Positions 55,801 through 64,000 of a stretch of DNA of 64,000 nucleotides are shown here, in pieces (positions within the stretch are counted from its first letter, which is position 1; every line of letters begins with the position of its first letter). Both the position numbers and the translations under genes were made by a program. Under the pieces are notes generated by a model. The model was not told the origin of the DNA. It saw only the letters and a program-made list of their open reading frames with translations, and did not search any database. The DNA comes from Rhizodiscina lignyota (taxonomy: Eukaryota; Ascomycota; Dothideomycetes; Aulographales; Rhizodiscinaceae): contig ML978122.1 in assembly GCA_010015805.1 (NCBI GenBank), forward strand, positions 3,196,453 to 3,260,452. The letters are read 5' to 3'.

Positions 55801-58003
55801 GAATGTCATGGTCAGCAAGACGGCCGTGACCTTCGGTAGGGAGTACAAAGCGCAATTGGCAACAGTTGTACTATTCCGTGTGGTTACTGGCCACGAGTCG
55901 GCTATTCGAGGCGGATGGGTGCACCTCGTACGGATCATGCTCAACCTTTTCATCAATGCTCTCATCCCGCCATCGTTCAATTCGATCTCGAAGACAATCG
56001 ACGTGCCGCCGATTCCGTTGCAACCACCAACTCAGGTTATTGAGCGAGAGAATAGGTCGAGCGAGGCCGGCTTGTTCTCTGCGTTCACCCAATATGTCAC
56101 GAGCTTCGCAAATGATGAGCCGCCAGAGCCATCAGACCAGGAGATTGAGTACACCCTCATCACGGTAGACTGCGTCAATGCTTGCGGCTTTGACGAAATT
56201 TTTGCCAATATCAGGTATGTCTGTTCTTTGTCGTGAAGCACATGTCGCTGACCTGTCCGACAGCCGCATGCCAGTGGATTCTCTGAAGCCTCTCCTAACA
56301 TCACTTCTCCTGCAAATACCTGAAGACATGTCTCCTCGTGTTATTGTTGTAAAACCAGACCTACCTCCACCTTCACCCGCCCGACCACCTCCCAATGGAC
56401 CTGTAAAGGTACGACATGGTGCCACAGGGCCAGCATACAACCCGCAGCTCGTCTTTGTACTTGAACTGTGCACCATCATCGCTCTCCGAGACGAGCAAAC
56501 GATCGAAGTTTTCGGTAAGGATATCGCAGATGCGCTCCAGACGATCATCCGAGACGCGGCAAATTACCATCCGAGCGTGACGAGCCGCGCCGTGTATTAT
56601 CTTCTCGCCCTCCTCAACGCAAGTGCGAACGCGCATGACTTTATCCGCGCTCCTGTGGTACTGCATCATCTCTCTTCCTTCCCGCAAGAACTGCTCGAAC
56701 AATCTGCGATGCCGCTGCTGCGTGGTCTTAGCGATTGCATCAACGGCCCTGCACCTCTGAGAAGCGAGGTTGCCACGTCACCCGACTTCTGGAGTATCCT
56801 CAGATCGCTGGCAACGGCGCCAGACGCGAGTGCTGCCGTATTCAAGATTGCGGAGGATCTAGTGACCAGAGAGAAGGGTGTTGGCGCGGACAACTACGAG
56901 GCCATTGTCACGCTGCTGAATGACTTTGCGACTGCCGGTAGCGTTGGTGCGTATGAAGAACAGCGACGGGATGCTTCTTCGAGAGACGGCAGAGACAAGG
57001 GGAAGGGAGGCGAGAAGAGGAGACGCAAGAGCAAGAATGAGGAGGCTGTCATCAGAGGAGTCAACGCTGTGGGGCTGATCTGGGGTCTTATCGGGAGGGT
57101 GCAAGCTTGGATTGAAGGCAGCCATTTGGAGAGAGAAAAGGGTAAGCTTATAATACCAGGATAACAATACGCCGTGCTGACATAACCGTAGCATGGACAG
57201 CGTACTGGTCTCCCATCTTCCAGACCCTGACCACTCAATCACTCAATCCCTGCCGAGCCATTCGATCGACGGCTCTCGCCTCTCTACAGCGGTGTCTACT
57301 CTCGGAGACTTTGACCTCAATCCCCTTGAATCCCGAAAAGGACGGCGAAGAGTACGTTGTCGTGTTCAACAACGTCCTTTTCCCACTCATCACGCAGCTC
57401 CTAAAGCCAGAAGTCTACCAATCTGATCCTGGCGGCATGGGTGATAGCCGCGTCCAGACCGCCAGTTTGTGTGGTCGTGTATTTCTACAATACCTCGATC
57501 GCGTTGGGCCTGACTACATCACTCAAAGCAATGGCACACCGCCGGTGCAGCATTCACGGAACAGCAGCCAGACGTCGGCAACAGACGAACCGAGAGAAGA
57601 GAACGAACTCATCTCCATCTGGACGCGCATCCTGTCAGTAATGGAGCGGCTCATGACGTCGAGCAGTGGCGACAATGTGGAAGAGGCGATAACGCAGCAG
57701 CTGAAGAATATCCTGCTGGTGATGAACAGCAAGGAATATCTTGTTCCTCCGGAGCAGGATGAGCGGCATGCGGAGCTGTGGAGAGAGACGTGGAGGAGGC
57801 TGGATCGGTTCCTGCCGGGCTTGTTTGCGGAGCTGTTTCCCGAGGAGGCGAAGAATGGCCCGCCGTGGAAGATTCAGAGCCCTACGAGGACGGTGGCTCC
57901 GGAGCCTAAGCAGATGGAGCAGGTGCAAGAAGGCGAGGAGAAAGGGGAGGAGGTGGATGAGAAGGCGCCTGAGGTCGAACCGAAAGCGGATGATGTAGAT
58001 TAA
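52809..58003 (+). CDS. Sec7-domain Arf GEF, Gea/GBF1 type
   Basis: Model join(52809..53262, 53331..56214, 56264..57141, 57192..58003), 1675 residues; introns of 68, 49 and 50 nt keep phase. ATG 52881 (MASISSIEPPP) is an alternative start. The N-terminal DCB/HUS part has VVQECITVTGAMRKHARWA, as in fungal Gea proteins, and SFDTPSLLHPFLQVIRSS just after the first intron. The Sec7 domain (about 675-860) runs from RQRELKKIISKGASRFNESP through the catalytic glutamate finger (FRLPGESQLIERIV, Glu764) to FVLTYSIIMLNVDQHSP. The Tyr-Ser pair in that last segment is the form found in brefeldin A-sensitive GEFs. HDS-type helical repeats follow, and the tail is Glu/Lys-rich. It activates Arf1 at the early Golgi for COPI coat assembly. 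The size fits the family. Confidence 0.94.
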
Positions 58004-59041
58004 GTATGGGTTGGCATGGCACCGGCGCATATGGGGGTGTACAAAACGAGCTATCGCGTCTGTTGTATGATAGCTGACGTTGGAGCATTGGAGAGTGTGT
58101 ATACTCTTAATCTTCGAACTGGGCATATTCGGAACTTTTCCTTATTGATGGCGCCATGTCTCACCTGCCCCAGAGGCGTTAGTGAAAACCCGGGGAGATT
58201 GGGGTGTGCCCATCGTATTTGCGCCGCCGGTGACACGGTCGAGCTGGATTAGCGAAGCGGCACAAACGCAGTAGAAGCCCAGATGAAACTCGGGGGTCTT
58301 GTCTGATAACTCAGGTGCTTATCTCCTAATTTCACTAAGATCAAAGTGGCTTTCTGCCGGTGGACTGCACTGCAGCAGCGCGGGCGATGGCGAGAGGAAC
58401 TAGCAGCGCCTCGCATGGACTTACGTTAGATCTGTTTCCAGCCTTCTTAGACGCCGATGTGCAGATGACGTCGGTGTTGGAACAGCTCGCGCTGCATCGA
58501 ACAATTTCTCGCGATGATGGTGAGGAGCAGAAGGGTCCATTGCGGAGTGTCCGAGGCGCGATGATTGGCCGGCTCTGCTCGAGTCGCGACGACTTTCATC
58601 TCGGACCAAATCGCCGGGCCAAGGCGTGCACCGTGCGCCATCCGAGCCGCACTTAGCCTGTGGGTGCAGCCAATGGCGGCGAGCATGCGAGATTTGGCAT
58701 TCCACCCTCCTCCGCGCCTTTATATTCCACCACCATCGCTCCACCACGCTGACCCTCTTTCGCCCTTTCACCACGTATCTTTTCAGTGAAAGGAGGCAGC
58801 GGCGACTCTCGTTTGCTTGCGCGTGCAAGAGTCTACGCCTCGCTGTGTTTGTGGACAAGCTTCCACTGCCGCTCTTTGTTATTCCCTTCTACCTACTCTC
58901 GCTGCGGCTTACCGGGCATTCCTATGACTAGAATTGCGCGTGAGAATTGACCACTGTTCGCTTCTAATTCCCCGGGTTTACGGATTTACGGCCTTTCGCT
59001 TCCAATAGAATCCCACTGGGATCTAATAACGCACATCCACC
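58004..59041. other. Intergenic, promoter of GH72 gene
   Basis: 1.04 kb. C/T-rich tracts between about 58700 and 58800 (with TTTATATTCC) look like promoter sequence. No supported gene. Confidence 0.45.
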
Positions 59042-60608
59042 ATGGCTAGAGTCGGTTCTACCCACATTTCTCGTTCGCTGTAGATGCTGACAGGTACTTT
59101 GAACAGCTCTCAATCACCACCCTTTTCACCCTTCTCGCTCTCTTCCTCGGCCTCACAAATGCCGTAAACACGGTCGCTATGAAGGGCCAGGAGCTCGTCG
59201 ACTCCAAAACAAACGAGCGCTTCGTCATCGTCGGTATCGACTACCAACCCGGCGGAGAGGCCGGATTCAAACCAGCAAGCGGACAAGACGCCCTCTCTAA
59301 CGGCACCGTATGTCTCCGAGATGCTGCGTTGCTGCAGTCCCTTGGTGTCAATACTATTCGCGTGTACAACATTGCTCCCGAGATCAACCACGACGAGTGC
59401 ATGAGCTACTTCAACACGGCCGGGATCTACTTGATCTTGGATGTAAACTCTCCATTGGCGGGCCAGTCACTGGACAGGAGCGATCCCTCAGGCAGCTACA
59501 CTGCGAGCTACCTACAGCACATCTTCAGCGTCGTCGAGGCGTTTAAGAATTTCCCAAACGTGCTTGGCTTCTTTGCAGCCAACGAGGTTATGAATGACCT
59601 GAGCACGGCGAAGGACAATCCGCCATACATCAGAGTGAGTTATATTTTAATTTTAATTTTTAGACAGAATCAGGCTCACACTGGGTTCAGGCAATTCAAC
59701 GAGATTTGAAGGCATACATCGCGAAGCACGCTAGTCGCTCATTCTCCGTTGGATACTCAGCAGCAGATGTTCGCCCTATTCTCCAAGACACATGGAACTA
59801 CCTCCAGTGTGCTATTAATGGCGACGTCAAATCCGACACATCCCGCTCCGACATGTTTGGTCTGAACTCTTACTCTTGGTGCGGCAGTGTCAACACATTC
59901 GAGACCTCGGGCTACGACGTCCTTGCAGCTATGTTCCAGCCGAGCTCCATTCCCGTGTTTTTCAGCGAGTATGGCTGCAACAAAGTGTTGCCCCGTACTT
60001 TCCCCGAAGTGCCGAGCTTGTACGGACAAAACATGACCATGCTTTCCGGTGGTCTGGTATACGAATACTCCGAGGAAGTCGCAAACTTCGGCCTCGTCAC
60101 CATCAACGACAACGGCACCGTCACCCTGCGCGTAGACTTTGACAATCTCCAGAAGCAGTACAACTCGCTCGATCTCAAGCTCCTCCAATCACAAAACACT
60201 ACTGCCGAGAACCTCACGCCGCCACGATGCTCCTCCTCGCTCATCACCTCCGGCAGCTTCTCGACCTCCTTCAACATCCCGAGTATCCCATCTGGTGGTC
60301 AAACGCTCATCAACAATGGCGTCTCCAACGCGCCGAGCGGCAAGATTGTCGACGTCAGCAACAATCTGAAGGTTACCATGCCCATCTACGCCCTGGACGG
60401 CAGCCAGCTGCCGCAGCTGAGCATCAAGCCGGTTCAGGAGAGCAACACGCCGACGGGTCAGACCACGAACACCAATGGAACCGAGACTGCTTCGGCGCCT
60501 AAGCCGTCGCACTCTGGTGCTGCAGTGAGATTTAAGGTTGGAGGTGGTGGAATCGAGGCGCTGTATGGCATTGTGGTTGCCATGGGCGTGTGGACGATTA
60601 TGTGGTAG
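59042..60608 (+). CDS. GPI-anchored 1,3-beta-glucanosyltransferase (GH72, GAS/GEL)
   Basis: Model join(59042..59050, 59107..59634, 59691..60608), 484 residues. The nine-nt first exon (Met-Ala-Arg) and its GTCGGT donor are tentative; the second intron (GTGAGT/CAG) is firm. A signal peptide (ITTLFTLLALFLGLTNA) is followed by the GH72 catalytic domain: FVIVGIDYQPGG, GVNTIRVYNIAP, the acid/base Glu163 in GFFAANEVMND, and the nucleophile Glu272 in PVFFSEYGCNK. After about residue 350 there is a short Ser/Thr-rich tail and a hydrophobic end (LYGIVVAMGVWTIMW), expected for a GPI signal. The cysteine-rich X8/CBM43 module is absent, placing it in the GH72- subfamily. It cuts and re-joins beta-1,3-glucan chains in the cell wall, outside the plasma membrane. 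Confidence 0.92.
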
Positions 60609-61126
60609 TCGGATTTGATGATTCATTTTTTCGTCAAACAATTAACTTTATCTGTTTACCTTCGACAGGATCATGTATTGCGTTAACTTTGTTAACCTTC
60701 GTGTATTTTTCTTGTGGAGATGATTATCGAGGCCACCAGCAGGTTCAGGTGCTTGGAGGACTAATTTTGGCTGTGCCTTTCGAGGCTGGGAACTCGAGTG
60801 GATGATGTTGAAACCTTGAAGGTGCATATGAAAGGAACGTTGATGCATTATATCACCCCCCAGAACTCTTAGCATTATTGAGCGTCAACATTCGATGTTG
60901 AAGCCATTCTTCATGTGTCATCACACTGTCATGTGAGCATCAGTGCAATCTTCGGTCGAGCAACTTCTGTATGTTAAGATCAATGCTTAACATCGTCGAA
61001 TTTATGTGACATTTGTCTTCAGATGCTATCAGACCGTTATTCCAGCATTGATGCAACTTTGAGCATCAATGGGCCGATGTCTCACTGCCTCCTATCCATT
61101 TGTCTGTCGGCGCTCAACTACAATAC
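60609..61126. other. Convergent intergenic region with small inverted repeats
   Basis: 518 nt between the 3' ends of the GH72 and TauD genes. It contains the 9-bp inverted repeat at 61046-61071 and a 7-bp one (TCAACAT-TCG-ATGTTGA) near 60886-60902. Confidence 0.5.
61046..61071. repeat. Perfect 9-bp inverted repeat (hairpin)
   Basis: CATTGATGC, an 8-nt loop (AACTTTGA), then GCATCAATG. It sits 56 nt past the stop of the minus-strand TauD gene, so it would lie in that gene's 3' region. Confidence 0.75.
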
Positions 61127-62529
61127 CTAATTATTCAGCACAAATTCGCTGTGTCCATTCGTCCCATTCTTCTTCTCTCCATTCAACACTTCCTTCTCAA
61201 CTTTCGTCTTCCTGTCACTCAAACTCTCACTCCTCTCCGCATCAAAAAATGGCCGCTCCCCATGCACGGCAGTCCGTGTTCCTTGTCGCAGAGTCGTATC
61301 ATATCCTCCCGGAATCGCCTTATGCGCCACAATCCGATTATCCCAGAACGCGACCGCGCCCGGCGTCCACTTCCAGCGCACGCGCAGATCATCCGCTTGC
61401 AAGAGATGTTCACGCAGGAAGGCCAGAATGTGGTTGGACTCCTGCATGTTGAGCTCCTGGATTTTCTCCACAAACGTGGGATTGTAGTTTAAAGATTTCA
61501 GTAAAGTGACAGGGTGCGTGCGAATCAGTGGGTGCGCCGTGGCGATGGGCGCGCGGTGCGGCGTGCCCCCGCCGTTAATAGAGGCCATGTATGCGCGGTC
61601 GGAGGAGTGGACGGCGTGCAGGCTCTCGAATGTCTTCTGGAATGTGGGTGAGAGCTTATCGTATAGCGCCGTTTGGGACGTGAAGATGGTATCGCCGCCG
61701 CTGGGTGGGGCTTTGATCATGCGCAGCATGGTGTAGGAGGGCGGGTTCAGCTCGAATGTGTGATCGCCGTGGTATTCGCTGATGTAGTTGCCGTGGGCGC
61801 GGATATTGCTGGGAAGTGTTAGTTGGATGGACATCCAGGTGAACGAAGATGGGGGAAATAGAGACAAAGGGGAACTGACCCATCGCGCCCGATGATTGTG
61901 ACATGGCGTGGATCTTGTTGGTTTGGGTCTCTGTCTTGCTGAGATGTGGTTTAGCATATGCACTCATACAATCATAAGAATCACTCACAATTCCATAGTA
62001 CGATGCAAGCTCGTGCTGCTGTTCAAGAGTCCTGCGGGCGGAGATTAACGTCAGCACAGCTTTGTCGCTCTGAGCGTGCCCATTGTCGAAGCTCCTACTC
62101 CTCCTGAACGCGTTGCTCAAGGATCGTTCAATTCAACAAAATCCCTCATCAACTGAAGTAACACGATGCTCGAAATTGATTTGCAAATGAAAGAGGGTCC
62201 CTACAAGTCCTGATCTCTGAAGAAGACAACGCTTCTCTGCAAGAACTTCAGTCAATCTACCGAGTAGCCTTTTTTGAATCTGTACGTACTTCCGCCACCA
62301 GGAGAGCCAGCTCATCCTTCTGAGCATCTGTCAAACTACCCAATTGAACGCCTTTCAGCTCCGTTCCAATGTATGGCGTAAGCTCTTCAACTGCGGTTGC
62401 CTCTGCCAGCAGCGACTTCTTTTCGGGGTCTGCGAAAAAAGCTCGGTCACGAGCAGGAGTGAACTCCTCATGTGGAGGATGAGGAGGTTTGTAAGCCAGC
62501 ACTGCTGGGGTAACTGAATTGGCCACCAT
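61127..62529 (-). CDS. TauD-family Fe(II)/2-oxoglutarate dioxygenase
   Basis: Model complement(join(61127..61808, 61880..61938, 61989..62031, 62205..62236, 62290..62529)), 351 residues. Exons 2-4 are only 32, 43 and 59 nt, but each join keeps phase and restores family sequence (ELALLVAE|RSVVFFRDQDL|TLEQQHELASYYGI|QDRDPNQQ...VTIIGRDG|NIRAHGN). Iron ligands: His138 and Asp140 in EYHGDHTFE, and the distal His287 in AFWDNRIVAHKAIP. The 2-oxoglutarate-binding Arg is expected in the following TTLRQGTRT. The fold matches fungal alpha-ketoglutarate-dependent taurine/sulfonate dioxygenases, which release sulfite from sulfonates; the true substrate is unknown. The C-terminus is a Lys/Asn/Gly-rich tail. 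The gene is divergent from the DUF427 gene. Confidence 0.88.
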
Positions 62530-63138
62530 GATGGTAAGTAAGCTCGAAATTAGGATCGATATCGGTGGCGAATATCCTTCGTATTACAAGCTGGAGCTGT
62601 AGCTATCTTTTCTACTGCAAAGAGTAAGAAGTGTAAGCAGCTCGCATCAACCGCCCTGATTGTTATATAGATCTGGAACCGCGGCACCTACGACACATAC
62701 TAAACAGCTGCACATGTCAGCGCTCATGCTCACTGATTCCAATACAGTGTCGCCGGCGGAAAGTTTCCCGTGCGGGAGCGATTTTGAGTCATTCTGGCCT
62801 CTTGATTGATTTCCAATTGCCCATAATGTAATGCAGGGTCTCTCCACCTTTTCCTCTTCCGGGAGTTCCATCCCCGCATATTAGGAAGATCTATCTTTCC
62901 TAAGCTTCGCCCTCATAATCGCAATTATCACACTGTACTGCGGAAGCTTCTCGAGTCATAGCAGTATTGAGAGTTGTATAAAATATTTTGTTCACTGCTC
63001 CCAGGAGAACTATAACATTGATCAGTCTGACGTCAATACCTACATAGTCCTCTATCTTCCGGTCCTCTCCGTCATAGTACTTGATCCAGAACCTTTCTTG
63101 GAGAAAAATCAATCCTTTTCGGCCGAAAAGCAATCAAA
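62530..63138. promoter_or_regulatory. Divergent promoter of TauD and DUF427 genes
   Basis: 609 nt between opposite start codons. No TATA box or operator is obvious. Shared promoter is likely but not shown. Confidence 0.45.
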
Positions 63139-64000
63139 ATGTCCACCATAGATAAAGCTGCAATTACCGACCTGCTCACAAATGGCCCTCATCGCTCAGA
63201 AGTAGGCCGCAAGCAATTAACGCTTGCACTTGGAGGGCTTTACATCGCATCCACTACCCTTTCAGAAAAACCGTATTTAGTCTGGGAGAAAGAAAAGGGC
63301 TATCCTCGATACTACATTCCCATTCAGTCGCTGCACCCCGATATTAAGGCACAGCTGGGCGGCGAGACGAATGGTCATCAAGCCTCAGGAACGACAGTCA
63401 AGCTCGAGACAGTTGCGACGGTAAAAGGGAATAACGATTCAGCAGCTGCCATTGAGACGTTGACCGTGGGATCAAAGACGACGACATGGGTGCGATTTAC
63501 CGAAGGCCTTTACAACGGATTCATCAGGTTCGAGCGCAGTGAGATCGACGATTGGTTCCAGAACGGTCAGTTATTTTTTGGCATCAAGAACCCGTTCAAG
63601 CGCATCGATACCGCTCCTGTCTCGAACCACATCGTTGTCAAAGTCGATGGTGAAGTGGTCGCTGAGACGGATGTTGCCGTTTTGCTCAACGAGACCGGAC
63701 TGAAGGAGACGTATTACATCCCTGCGACGAGCGTCAAGAATTGGGGCACGGTAGAGAAGAGCGATCTGAGAACTGCCTGCCCGTATAAGGGCGAGGCTTG
63801 GTGGGTCTCCTCTCATGCCAACGTTGGAGCTAAGGAAGGATTTCAACTGACAAATCTGCAGGTACCTGTCAATCACGGTAAAGGGAAAGAAGTACGATAA
63901 CCTAATTTGGTACTACCCGTATCCCACGCATGAGAGCGCCGGTGTGGAGGGCTTGATCAGCTTCTATAATAAAGAAGGCGTTGATATCCTGGTTGATGGG
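63139..64000 (+). CDS. Two-copy DUF427 protein, cut by window end
   Basis: Model join(63139..63800, 63862..>64000); at least 267 residues, no stop before the edge. The 61-nt intron (GTGGGT donor, CTGAC branch, TGCAG acceptor) is needed: reading through gives a stop at 63900, whereas splicing yields CPYKGEAWYLSITVKGKKYD then NLIWYYPYPTHESAG, the classic DUF427 end. A first, more diverged copy lies at residues 30-75 (GGLYIASTTLSEKPYLVWE, RYYIPIQSL). The second begins IVVKVDGEVVAETDVAVLLN and has TYYIPATSVK. DUF427 is a small beta-rich domain of unknown function found in bacteria and fungi, often as tandem copies. There is no targeting signal. No enzyme activity can be given. Confidence 0.85.

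Noticed and set aside
1-64000. CRISPR arrays, defence islands, prophage or plasmid features
   Set aside because: Introns, organelle-targeted proteins and gene content show eukaryotic nuclear DNA; no regularly spaced repeats were seen.

Overview
The window is nuclear chromosomal DNA from a filamentous ascomycete (Pezizomycotina). The evidence is short introns with GTRNGT donors, CTNAC branch sites and YAG acceptors, plus a gene set typical of that group: a fused Egt1 ergothioneine synthase, a CYP504-like P450, a Zn2Cys6 regulator, a GH72 wall transglycosylase, Dbp7, Anp1 and Vps9. Dothideomycetes is a guess from overall style only. I recognise no rRNA, tRNA, CRISPR array, intact transposon or virus.

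Layout. 0-3 kb: a two-exon coiled-coil protein of unknown function and an ambiguous pair of antisense ORFs. 3.2-4.8 kb: Asa1 (minus). 4.8-6.5 kb: a long non-coding leader before a Zn2Cys6 transcription factor (6.5-9.4 kb). 9.4-12.8 kb: a gene-poor stretch ending at a small secreted cysteine-containing protein. 13.9-14.7 kb: a disordered protein with a SUMO-interaction-like motif (minus). 16.6-17.4 kb: an NAD(P)-binding Rossmann protein with a CATCAA-rich leader. 18.1-22.9 kb: Vps9 (minus) and an ASNSD1-type asparagine synthetase-like protein (plus) share a divergent promoter. 23.7-25.3 kb: an MCT-type MFS transporter. 26-29 kb: a 144-residue uncharacterised protein (minus) diverges from a double-ABC ATPase. 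29.7-31.6 kb: the RNase P/MRP subunit Pop4 (minus) diverges from pyridoxamine-phosphate oxidase. 33.2-38.5 kb: Egt1, then a CYP504-like P450. 39.2-46.8 kb: a membrane glycosyltransferase-like protein, Dbp7 and a CorA-like membrane protein. 46.8-47.6 kb: a YwbE-domain/zinc-finger protein (minus). 50.1-58 kb: Anp1 mannosyltransferase subunit and the Sec7 Arf-GEF Gea/GBF1. 59-60.6 kb: GH72. 61.1-62.5 kb: a TauD-family dioxygenase (minus). 63.1 kb to the end: a two-copy DUF427 protein cut by the window edge.

Functionally this is mostly housekeeping: secretory traffic (Vps9, Gea, Anp1), RNA metabolism (Dbp7, Pop4), chromatin (Asa1), cofactors (PNPO, Egt1) and cell wall (GH72, Anp1). I see no secondary-metabolite cluster and no clear undescribed multi-gene system. 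The best leads are the one-sided degeneracy of the double-ABC protein, uORFs ahead of the ASNSD1 homologue, the YwbE plus C2H2 fusion, the SIM-bearing disordered protein and a lone secreted protein in gene-poor DNA. Exon models were built by hand; splice junctions were checked for reading phase but not against transcripts.
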